64,000 nt of DNA, taken from Kitasatospora sp. MAA4 (GTDB lineage Bacteria > Actinomycetota > Actinomycetes > Streptomycetales > Streptomycetaceae). Below the pieces are notes generated by a model, which had not been told where the DNA came from, ran no database searches, and saw only the letters and a program-made list of their open reading frames with translations. The stretch is taken from positions 310,001-374,000 of the forward strand of contig NZ_JARZAI010000002.1 of assembly GCF_029893355.1 (NCBI RefSeq), given 5' to 3'. A program made the position numbers and the translations under genes. Below, one piece after another: positions 1 to 7,719 of the stretch. Positions within the stretch are counted from its first letter, which is position 1; every line of letters starts with the position of its first letter.

Positions 1-1936
1 ACCACATCTCGACCGAGTTCGGCCCGGTGCCGACCGTGTCGGTGGGCGGCAGCTGGACGTAGGACGAGCTGCCGTCGAACTTGGCCGCGCTGGCGTCGGC
101 GAACGGGCCGCCGGAGCCGAGGGTCACCGCGTTGTAGGTGCCGGTGCCGTACTTGACCTCGTCGTAGGCGTTGCTCGCCCCCGCGGTGTCACCCAGGCGC
201 CAGTAGCCGGCCGGAGCCGCGCCCATCACGGCGGAGCGGTAGACCTGGCTGGAGCCGGCCACCGAGGGCTTGCCGATCTGCCAGACGCCGCCGTTCTCGT
301 CGGTCACCTGGGTGACCTGGGCGGTGTTGGTGTCGTAGGCGACCGTGGCGAACTGCTTGCCCGACGGGCGGGTGATGCCGGTCAGCAGGGAGCCGGCCTG
401 CTTGCCCGCCGCGTACTGGGCGGCCACCTGGGTGGCGGTCAGGCCCTTGGGGAAGGCCGCGACCTGGGCGATGGTGCCGTTGAAGTAGGTCGCGTAGCCG
501 GTGTTGCTGGTGCTGGAGTAGTGCGGTTCGTCGGGCCAGACGCCGCCCAGGAAGCCGGCGCCGATGTAGGTGTGGCCCTGCAGCGCGCTGGTGTAGCCGC
601 CGCTGCGCGAGATCATGCCGCTCAGCGGCGAGCCGACCTGGCTGCCGTCCAGGTAGAGGGTCTGCGAGGACCCCGCACCGGCCAGCACCACCTGGTGCCA
701 GTTGCCGTCGTTGACCGCGCCCGAGACGATCGGCGCGACGCCGGAGGCGTTCCAGAACTCGGCGTTGATCCGGCCGTGCGCGTCCAGGTAGATGGACGGC
801 GTGTACTGGTCGGCGCTGCTCCCGCTGCTCAGCGGCAGCGTGGAGTAGGAGAACAGCACGCCGGGCGTGGTCGAGGTGGTCTTGAACCACATCGACATCG
901 TGTACTGGCTGGAGCTGCTCGCCAGGCTCTTGGGCACCTCGACGTAACTGGAGGCGCCGTCGAAGCCCGCCGCAGTGGCGGTGCTGGCGGCCAGCGGACC
1001 GGCCTGGCCCAGCGTGACGTTGCTGTAGGTCGCCTTGTCGGCACCCTCGTTGGTGTTCACGGCGCTGGCGGCGGTGGTCGCGCCGGGCGCCTCGTTGAAC
1101 GGCCAGAGCGAGGAGGCCCCGGCGTCCAGCACCTGGGTCTGGAACTGCGAACCCGGGGTGTAGCTGTACTGGCTGCAGCTGGTGGTGTCGGTGGGCGAGC
1201 AGAGCTTGGTCAGCTGGTCACCCGTGTAGCTGTAGGTCCAGGTGAGGTCGGTGCTCGCGTTCCCGGCCTGCACCGGGTCGGTGTAGACCGTCGCGACGTG
1301 CGGGCTGCCCGCGCCGGTCGGGGTGGACCAGGTGAAGTGCAGCGCGCGGCCGGAGACGGCCGAGGTGATGCCGGTGACCTCGCCGGACGTCCAGGAGAAG
1401 GTGATCGCCCGGGTGTTGGCGTCGGCGATCGAGGAGATGCCGTACGCGCCGGTGCCCAGGGACTGGGTGAAGGTGTAGACCGTGTCGTTCTTGTCGGTCA
1501 GGGTGTAGCCGCCGGTGATGGTGCGCAGCGTGGCGAAGCGGCCGGCCGGTGCGGCGAAGGTGCCGTCCGCGCTCTTGCCGAAGCCGACCTGCGAGCCGTC
1601 CGGGTAGGTGACCACGACGCCGGTCAGGGTGCCGGAGGCGTTCTTGAGTTCGGTGGCGCGGGCGTCCAGGACGCTGGACCAGCCGGAGCCGAAGGCGCCG
1701 TTGGTGCGGTAGTCGCGGGAGTTGTAGTCGCGGACCACGTCCAGGCTCGGGCCGGTGCCGCTGACCTGGGCGTCGGTGACCGACTTGGTGTAGTTGCCGC
1801 TGGCCGGGTCGAACCCGTTCGCGTCCCCGTTCTGGGAGAGCGTGGAGGTGATGGCCGGCTGCGGCACCTGCACGCTGAGCTCGGAGTAGGGCGCGGCGGG
1901 GGAGTACTGCGTCCCATTGTTCGCCTGGACGGTCCA
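1..1936 (-). pseudogene. 5'-truncated RHS/LamG-type cell-surface protein, also cut by the window edge
   Basis: The minus strand is open for about 645 codons from an in-frame TAG (1937-1939) to the window edge. The protein is Ser/Thr/Gly/Tyr-rich and repetitive. It starts with what looks like the end of a fibronectin-like module (WTVQANNGTQYSP), continues with YD/RHS-like text (VVRDYNSRDYRTNG, DKNDTVYTFTQS, YTYSYTGDQLTKL-type), and contains two LamG/concanavalin-like modules with lead-ins LWPFNEAPGA (near 1110) and YWRLGDTAGA (near 200). Proteins of this kind are normally thousands of residues long, secreted, with a signal peptide and upstream repeats. Here no ATG or credible GTG start with a signal peptide exists and the stop codon lies immediately upstream, so the 5' part is missing. 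It may be a recombination remnant or displaced C-terminal cassette. The far end is not visible. Confidence 0.7.
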
Positions 1937-1955
1937 CTAAATGCCCGATTTGGGG

Positions 1956-2459
1956 TTAGCTTGCGGCCCCCGCGCCCTCCACGGCCTTCGCCACCGAGGC
2001 GCGCACGTCTGACGCCGCGTCGATGACCGCCAGGTTGCCCGCCGAGGTGCCGTGGTCGACCAGCACGAAGTGCACCTTCGGGTTGGCCGCCGCCACCGCG
2101 CGCAGCGCCTGGCCGGGCAGCGGGTCGGCTGCGAGCACCACCGAGCACTTCTGCTGGATCAGGGTGTTCGCGTACGACTGCGCGTTGGGGACCGTCGCCG
2201 GGCCGATCACCGGCAGCGAGGAGACCTGCGCGTGGCTGGCCGCCGACCCGTCCTGCATGCCGGCCCAGACCGGGGCGTCCGCCGTGGCGGTCACGCCCTG
2301 CTGGTCGGTGAGCAGGCAGGCCCGCACCTGGGTGTACTGGCGGGCGCGGATCGGCAGCGGCGCCGGCTTGTGTCCCGGCAGGGTGGCCAGCAGTACGCCC
2401 CCCACCACCAGCGCTCCACCGCCCAGGCCCGCTGCCCACCAGATCTGACGCTGATCCAT
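1956..2459 (-). CDS. short membrane-anchored BMP/periplasmic-binding-protein-like protein
   Basis: A 167-residue protein with an ATG start and an AGGAG Shine-Dalgarno 7 bases upstream. One N-terminal membrane helix (about residues 7-27, AAGLGGGALVVGGVLLATL) is followed by an extracytoplasmic domain with the alternating pattern of a type-1 binding-protein lobe (ACLLTDQQG..., CSVVLAADP, PKVHFVLVDHG, GNLAVIDAASDVRASVAKAVEG). That resembles the BMP/PnrA nucleoside-binding family but is about half its usual length, so only one lobe is present. It has no lipobox. It lies divergent from the zinc ABC operon, and 16 bases after its stop the truncated RHS/LamG frame begins. Ligand unknown. Confidence 0.65.
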   Translation of the reverse strand: MDQRQIWWAAGLGGGALVVGGVLLATLPGHKPAPLPIRARQYTQVRACLLTDQQGVTATADAPVWAGMQDGSAASHAQVSSLPVIGPATVPNAQSYANTLIQQKCSVVLAADPLPGQALRAVAAANPKVHFVLVDHGTSAGNLAVIDAASDVRASVAKAVEGAGAAS

Positions 2460-2554
2460 CCTCGGCTCCTCACATGATCATGGTCAGCGCTGTACCGACC
2501 CGACGAAGCCGAGATCCTAGCCTCCGGTTGAGCGTGGGATGATCGGTCAAGATT

Positions 2555-2569
2555 CGGTAATGATTGTCA
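2555..2569 (-). promoter_or_regulatory. candidate Zur box 1
   Basis: On the minus strand the 15-mer reads TGACAATCATTACCG. It matches about 12 of 15 positions of the actinobacterial Zur consensus TGA(A/T)AATCATT(A/T)TCA. It lies in the intergenic region upstream of the metal-binding lipoprotein gene and is shared with the divergent gene. Binding is inferred from position and sequence. Confidence 0.55.
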
Positions 2570-2594
2570 TCTCAGTGGCCATCTGGCTTGGAGA

Positions 2595-2609
2595 TGAAAA
2601 CCGTTGCCA
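2595..2609 (+). promoter_or_regulatory. candidate Zur box 2
   Basis: TGAAAACCGTTGCCA is a 7-1-7 imperfect inverted repeat (5 of 7 arm positions pair). It lies 40 bases downstream of the first box and about 70-85 bases before the metal-binding lipoprotein start. Together the pair fits zinc-dependent repression of the importer operon. Confidence 0.45.
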
Positions 2610-2680
2610 GATACTCTGGGTGACGTCCACCGAGTCGAACCCCTCCTCCGGGGTCCGTGTCCAGAGGAGTGCCCGTACTC

Positions 2681-3670
2681 ATGCCAGCCCCCCAGCCCCG
2701 CCGGGCCTCCGCGCGACGGTCCAACCGGGCGCGACTGGCGCCGATCGCGGTCGCCTCCGTCGTCGCGCTGCTGGCCCTCAGTGCCTGTGCCACCACCTCG
2801 CCGGTGAAGAGCGGCGACTCGGCGGACGGCGGGAGCGGCGGCGGGAGCGGCAAGGTGATCCAGGTGGTCGCGGCCGAGAACTTCTGGGGGAGCATCGCCG
2901 CCCAGCTCGGCGGCGACCACGTGAAGGTGACCAGCATCATCACCAACCCGGACACCGATCCGCACTCCTACGAGCCCACCGCCGCCGACGGCCGGACCGT
3001 GGCGGGCGCGGGGTACGCGATCGTCAACGGCATCGGCTACGACGGCTGGGCCGGCAAGCTGCTGGGCGCCAATCCCAGCAAGGCCCGCACCACCCTGACC
3101 GTCGGCGACCTGGTCGGCGTCAAGGAGGGCGGCAACCCGCACCAGTGGTACGCGCCCGCCAGTGTCACCCAGGTGATCGACCGGATAACCGCCGACTACC
3201 AGAAGATCGACCCGACCGACGCCGCGTACTTCGACAGTCGGAAGAGCGCTTACGAGAGCACTGCTCTCGCTTCGTACCATCAGCTGATATCCGACATCAA
3301 GGCGAAGTACACGGGCACCCCGATCGGGGCCTCCGAGTCGATCGTCACCCCGCTCGCCGCGGGCCTGGGCCTGACGATGCTCACCCCCGACAGCTTCCTG
3401 AGCGCGATGAGCGAGGGCACCGACCCCACCGCCGCCGACAAGGCGACCATCGACCGCCAGATCAGCTCCAAGCAGATCAAGATCTACGTCTACAACTCCC
3501 AGAACGCCACGCCCGACGTGACCGCCCAGGTCAACGCGGCCAAGGCGCAGGGCATCCCGGTCGCCACGGTCACCGAGACCCTCGCGCCGGCCGGCAGCAC
3601 CTTCCAGGTCTGGCAGACCAAGGAACTCCAGGGCATCGCCGATGCGCTGAGCCAGGCGGTGACCAAGTGA
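2681..3670 (+). CDS. znuA: metal (zinc/manganese) ABC transporter substrate-binding lipoprotein
   Basis: A cluster A-I solute-binding protein (ZnuA/TroA family), 329 residues from the chosen ATG. The twin-arginine-rich N-terminus is followed by a hydrophobic stretch and the lipobox LSAC (Cys36), so it is a lipoprotein anchored outside the membrane. Metal ligands expected for the family are visible as His95 in DPHSYEP and His154 in NPHQWYAP. At the third position, where many family members have His, the sequence is GASES (Glu219), so the site may be atypical. The AGAGGAG Shine-Dalgarno sits about 11 bases before this ATG; GTG codons at 2657 and 2669 are alternative in-frame starts. It is the first gene of a four-gene importer operon behind two Zur-like boxes, which makes zinc the likeliest substrate. 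Confidence 0.85.
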   Translation: MPAPQPRRASARRSNRARLAPIAVASVVALLALSACATTSPVKSGDSADGGSGGGSGKVIQVVAAENFWGSIAAQLGGDHVKVTSIITNPDTDPHSYEPTAADGRTVAGAGYAIVNGIGYDGWAGKLLGANPSKARTTLTVGDLVGVKEGGNPHQWYAPASVTQVIDRITADYQKIDPTDAAYFDSRKSAYESTALASYHQLISDIKAKYTGTPIGASESIVTPLAAGLGLTMLTPDSFLSAMSEGTDPTAADKATIDRQISSKQIKIYVYNSQNATPDVTAQVNAAKAQGIPVATVTETLAPAGSTFQVWQTKELQGIADALSQAVTK

Positions 3671-4575
3671 CCACGACTGCCACGGAGTTGACGGAGTCCG
3701 GCGCCGCGTCGCCCGGTACGCCGGTGGTCGCGCTGGACGGCGTGGCCGTCCGGGTGGGCGGCCGGACCCTCTGGTCGGACGTCGATCTCACGGTGGGGCA
3801 GGGCGAGTTCACCGCCGTCCTCGGCCCGAACGGGGTCGGCAAGTCCACCCTGGTCAAGCTGCTGCTCGGGATGGTCCCCGCCGCGGCCGGCCAGGCCCGG
3901 GTGCTCGGCGCCGCCCCCGGCCAGGGCAATCCCCACGTCGGCTACCTGCCGCAGCGCCGCAGCTTCGACGCGAGCCTGCGGATCCGCGGCACCGACGTCG
4001 TGCGGCTCGGCCTGGACGGCGACCGCTGGGGTGTCCCGCTGCCCGGCCTGCGCTCCGCGCGCCGCCGGGCGGATGCCCAGAGGGTGGACGAGGTCATCGA
4101 GTTGGTCGGTGCCGCCGGCTACGCGCACCGCCCGATCGGCCAGTGCTCGGGCGGCGAGCAGCAGCGGCTGCTGATCGCTCAGGCGCTCGTGCGCCGCCCC
4201 CGACTGCTGCTGCTGGACGAGCCGTTGGACAGTCTCGACCTGCCCAACCAGAGCGCGGTGGCCGCGCTGCTGGGCCGGATCTGCCACCAGGAGGGGGTGG
4301 CCGTGCTGATGGTCGCCCACGACGTCAACCCGATCCTGCACCACCTGGACCGGGTGGTCTACATCGCCGAGGGCGGCGCCGTCAGCGGTACCCCCGCCGA
4401 GGTGATCACCTCGCAGACGCTCACCCGGCTCTACCGGACCCCGGTCGAGGTGCTGCGCACCTCCGACGGGCGCCTGGTGGTGGTCGGCCAGCCCGAGGCA
4501 CCGGCCGTGCACGCCGACCGGCACGCCGAGCCCGGCGCCGTCATCGGGACCGGAGGCGACCGTGCTGCTCGCTGA
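3667..4575 (+). CDS. znuC: metal ABC transporter ATP-binding protein
   Basis: A 302-residue ABC ATPase with Walker A GPNGVGKST (residues 53-61), signature CSGGEQQR, Walker B LLLLDEP and the switch His in MVAHD. The GTG start overlaps the stop of the binding-protein gene by four bases (GTGA), so the two are translationally coupled. It is the motor of the cluster A-I importer. The C-terminus runs about 30 residues beyond the usual ATPase core in a low-complexity tail (PEAPAVHADRHAEP) that contains three His residues and could sense or bind metal, although this is speculative. Confidence 0.88.
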   Translation: MTTTATELTESGAASPGTPVVALDGVAVRVGGRTLWSDVDLTVGQGEFTAVLGPNGVGKSTLVKLLLGMVPAAAGQARVLGAAPGQGNPHVGYLPQRRSFDASLRIRGTDVVRLGLDGDRWGVPLPGLRSARRRADAQRVDEVIELVGAAGYAHRPIGQCSGGEQQRLLIAQALVRRPRLLLLDEPLDSLDLPNQSAVAALLGRICHQEGVAVLMVAHDVNPILHHLDRVVYIAEGGAVSGTPAEVITSQTLTRLYRTPVEVLRTSDGRLVVVGQPEAPAVHADRHAEPGAVIGTGGDRAAR

Positions 4576-5473
4576 CGCCGCCTCGCCGGTCTTCTCCTGG
4601 AACCTGCTCAGCGACTTCCAGGAGATGTGGTCCTACCCGTTCATGGTCAACGCCTTCCGGGCCGGCGCGATCGTCGCGGTGGTGTCCGCGGCGGTCGGCT
4701 GGTTCATGGTGCTGCGCCGGCAGACCTTCGCCGGGCACACCCTGTCGGTGGCCGCCTTCCCCGGCGCCTCGCTGGCCACCCTGCTCGGCGTCAGCGCCAC
4801 CTTCGGCTACTTCGGCTTCTGCGTGGCCGCCGCCCTGGTGATCGCAGCGCTGCGGCGCAAGGGGCGGGACAGCGGCGCTGAGGAGTCCGCCGTCACCGGC
4901 ACCGTCCAGGCGTTCGCGCTGGCCTGCGGCTTCCTCTTCATCACGCTCTACAAGGGCCTGCTCAGCGGCCCCGAATCGCTGCTGTTCGGCAGCTTCCTGG
5001 GCATCACCACCGGCCAGGTGACAGTGCTCGCGGTGGTCGGCGCGATCGTCCTGGCCGTCCTGGCGGTGATCGGACGCCCGCTGCTGTTCGCGTCCGTCGA
5101 CCCGGAGGTCGCCGCCGGGCGCGGCGTGCCGGTGCGCCTGCTGGGGACCGTCTTCCTGGTGCTGCTGGGCGCCGCGACCGCCGAGGCCGGCCAGATCACC
5201 GGCACCCTGCTGGTCTTCGCGCTGATGGTGGTCCCGGCCGCCACCGCCCAGCAGCTCACCGCCCGCCCCGGGCGCAGCCTGCTGCTGGCCGTGCTGATCG
5301 CACTGGCCTCCTGCTGGCTGGGCCTGATCGCCGCCTACTACCAGCCGTACCCGCTCGGCTTCTTCGTCACCGCCTTCGCCTTCGGCGGCTACGTCCTGGC
5401 CCATCTCGGCCGCGCCCTCCACGAGGCGCTGAGCCGTGGCCGCGGCCCGCTCGTGATCGGAGGCGCGGCATGA
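4562..5473 (+). CDS. znuB: metal ABC transporter permease (ABC-3 family)
   Basis: A 303-residue polytopic protein of the ABC-3/ZnuB permease family with about seven to eight hydrophobic helices. Family hallmarks are the FAGHTLSVAAFPGASLATLLG stretch near residue 57 and the DPEVAAGRGVPV cytoplasmic loop near residue 180. The GTG start has a GGAGG Shine-Dalgarno and overlaps the ATPase gene by 14 bases. It forms a channel with the following permease, which it resembles. Confidence 0.87.
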   Translation: MLLADAASPVFSWNLLSDFQEMWSYPFMVNAFRAGAIVAVVSAAVGWFMVLRRQTFAGHTLSVAAFPGASLATLLGVSATFGYFGFCVAAALVIAALRRKGRDSGAEESAVTGTVQAFALACGFLFITLYKGLLSGPESLLFGSFLGITTGQVTVLAVVGAIVLAVLAVIGRPLLFASVDPEVAAGRGVPVRLLGTVFLVLLGAATAEAGQITGTLLVFALMVVPAATAQQLTARPGRSLLLAVLIALASCWLGLIAAYYQPYPLGFFVTAFAFGGYVLAHLGRALHEALSRGRGPLVIGGAA

Positions 5474-6309
5474 ACGCGCTCAGCCAGCCGTTCTTCCAGC
5501 ACGCCCTGCTGGCCGGCACCTTCATCGCGCTGGCGGCTGGACTGGTCGGCTACTTCCTGGTGCTGCGCGCCCAGATCTTCACCGGCGACGCACTCAGCCA
5601 CGTCGCCTTCACCGGCGCCATGGCCGCCCTGGCCGGCGGCTACGACCTGCGCCTGGGACTCTTCGCCGGCACCGTCGGCGGCGGACTGCTGCTCGGCGGC
5701 ATCGGCCGCAAGGGCCGCCCCGACGACGTCGCCATCGGCAGCGTCTTCGCCTGGATCCTCGGCCTGGGCGCCTTCTTCCTCACCGTCTACACCACCTCCC
5801 GCAGCGCCGCCCAGGGCGGCGCCGGAACCAGCGTCCTCTTCGGCTCCATCTTCGGACTCAACAGCGGCCAGACCCTGCTGGCCGTCCTGATCGCCGCCGC
5901 CGTCTGCGCCGCACTGCTGGCCATCGCCCGACCGCTGCTCTTCGCCACCCTGGACGAGGCCGTCGCGGCGGCGCGGGGGGTACCGGTACGGGTACTGGGA
6001 CTCGGCTTCCTCGCCCTGGTCGGCGCCACCGCCGGCGAGGCCACCCAGGCCGTCGGCTCACTCCTGCTGCTCGGCCTGCTCGCCGCCCCCGCCGGCGCTG
6101 CGATCCGGCTCACCGACCGCCCCTTCCGCGCGCTCGGGCTGTCAGCGGGTCTCGCGGTGCTGGAGATGTGGATCGGGCTGCTGCTCAGCGCCGAGTTCCC
6201 CACGCTGCCGCCCAGCTTCGCGATCATGGCCACCGCGACCGCCGTCTACGCCGCGACCTTCCTAGTCCGGCCCGCGCGGGCGGCCCGGACGCCCGTAGCG
6301 GTGTCGTAG
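5470..6309 (+). CDS. metal ABC transporter permease (ABC-3 family), second copy
   Basis: A 279-residue ABC-3 family permease, paralogous to the preceding gene (IFTGDALSHVAFTGAMAALAGG corresponds to FAGHTLSVAAFPGASLATLLG; DEAVAAARGVPVRVLG is the shared cytoplasmic loop). Here the conserved DALSH segment is more canonical than in the first permease. The ATGA overlap with the preceding gene indicates translational coupling. Two different permeases with one ATPase suggest a heterodimeric channel. It is the last gene of the importer operon. Confidence 0.86.
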   Translation: MNALSQPFFQHALLAGTFIALAAGLVGYFLVLRAQIFTGDALSHVAFTGAMAALAGGYDLRLGLFAGTVGGGLLLGGIGRKGRPDDVAIGSVFAWILGLGAFFLTVYTTSRSAAQGGAGTSVLFGSIFGLNSGQTLLAVLIAAAVCAALLAIARPLLFATLDEAVAAARGVPVRVLGLGFLALVGATAGEATQAVGSLLLLGLLAAPAGAAIRLTDRPFRALGLSAGLAVLEMWIGLLLSAEFPTLPPSFAIMATATAVYAATFLVRPARAARTPVAVS

Positions 6310-6399
6310 GAGTTCACCCGGTCGGCGGGCTGCGGATGCCCGGGGCGGTGTGCAGGGATTCACTGGCGCTCTAGGCCGCGCCCATCCCGAGGAGCACCC

Positions 6400-7719
6400 A
6401 TGACCCAGTCCGTGGCGGTCGGGAACCCGCTCGACTGGTCACTGACCGAGGGTGTCCTCCCGGTGCTGCTCGTGGTGGTGGGCGTGGCCGCGCTGGCCGC
6501 CCTGGTGATCTCGCGCGACCCGCACTGGTGGACCCGCTGGTTGCCGTGCGCGGTGGTGCTGACCGGCGTGAGCACCCTGCTGCTGCACTTCTGGATCGAC
6601 GACTGGTGGCAGCCCTTCGCCGAGCCGCTGGCGCGCAAGGTGTGGTTCTGGATCGGCACCGGGGTGCTCGGCGTCTTCCTGGCGGGGTTCCGGGTGCCGG
6701 CGCTGCGCTGGCGCGGGCGGGGCGCCGCCGTGCTGGCCGCGGTGCTGGTCCTGCTGATGGCGGGCAACCAGGTCAACCGGCACTTCGACCAGTACCCGAG
6801 TCTGCGCGTGCTGTTCGCGCCCTGGCTGCAGAAGACCACCGCGCTGCCGGCCGGCACCGAGGCGAGAACCGTCACCGCGCCGCCCGGCAGGACGCTCTTC
6901 GAGGTCTGGCAGCCGCCGGCCAAGATGCCCGCCAAGGGCAGCGTCTCCACCGCGCCGATCCCGGGGCTGATCTCCGGCTTCCACCCGCGCTCGGCCTACG
7001 TCTACCTGCCGCCCGCCTACCAGACCGACCCGCGCCCGCTGCTGCCCGTCCTGATCCTGATGGCCGGGCAGCCGGGCAGCCCACTGGACTGGGTGACCTC
7101 GGGCAACATGCCGGACGCGATGGACGCCTTCGCCGCCGCCCACCACGGCCTGGCCCCGATCGTGGTGGTCGCCGACCCGATCGGGTCGGACTTCAGCAAC
7201 ACCCTCTGCATGAACTCGAAGATCGCCCAGGCGCAGACCTACCTGGCCGAGGACGTGCCGAACTGGGTCCACGCGCACCTGCAGACCGCCGTCGGGCGCG
7301 CCCACTGGTCGATCGGCGGGCTCTCGCTCGGCGGCACCTGCGCCCTGCAACTCGCCGTCAACGCACCGCAGGTGTACGGCTCGTTCCTGGACATCTCGGG
7401 CCAGAGCGAACCCACCCTGGGCAGCCACACCAAGACCGTGGACACCGCCTTCGGCGGCGACGAGGCGGCCTTCGACGCGGTGGACCCGGTGCAGGTGATG
7501 GCCCGGCAGCGGTTCCCGGACACCGCCGCCTCGTTCGTGGTCGGCGCCGGCGACGGCGAGTACGGGCCGCAGCAGAAGACGGTCTACCAGGCGGCGCTCC
7601 GGTGCGGCATGAAGGCGATCGCCGGGACCCTGCCCGGCGGGCACGACTGGACGGTGTTCCGGGTCGGGCTCGCCCAGAACATCCCGTGGCTGGCCCAGCA
7701 GACAGGAATCCTCCGATGA
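6400..7719 (+). CDS. membrane-anchored esterase of the esterase D / antigen 85-like family
   Basis: A 439-residue protein with three or four N-terminal membrane helices (about residues 20-130) followed by an extracytoplasmic alpha/beta-hydrolase domain of the PF00756 type. The nucleophile elbow is GGLSLGG, preceded by the strand RAHWSI. Family relatives are esterases or acyltransferases of the cell envelope. GAGGAG lies six bases upstream of the ATG. Its stop overlaps the ATG of the following MprF-like gene by four bases, so the two are co-translated, and this esterase probably works on the lipid or wall substrates that its partner modifies. Substrate not predictable. Confidence 0.8.
   Translation: MTQSVAVGNPLDWSLTEGVLPVLLVVVGVAALAALVISRDPHWWTRWLPCAVVLTGVSTLLLHFWIDDWWQPFAEPLARKVWFWIGTGVLGVFLAGFRVPALRWRGRGAAVLAAVLVLLMAGNQVNRHFDQYPSLRVLFAPWLQKTTALPAGTEARTVTAPPGRTLFEVWQPPAKMPAKGSVSTAPIPGLISGFHPRSAYVYLPPAYQTDPRPLLPVLILMAGQPGSPLDWVTSGNMPDAMDAFAAAHHGLAPIVVVADPIGSDFSNTLCMNSKIAQAQTYLAEDVPNWVHAHLQTAVGRAHWSIGGLSLGGTCALQLAVNAPQVYGSFLDISGQSEPTLGSHTKTVDTAFGGDEAAFDAVDPVQVMARQRFPDTAASFVVGAGDGEYGPQQKTVYQAALRCGMKAIAGTLPGGHDWTVFRVGLAQNIPWLAQQTGILR

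Noticed and set aside
521..2026. 501-codon plus-strand open frame opposite the RHS/LamG remnant
   Set aside because: Low-complexity Arg/Gly/Val text with no domain; the minus frame shows recognisable LamG and YD-type sequence.
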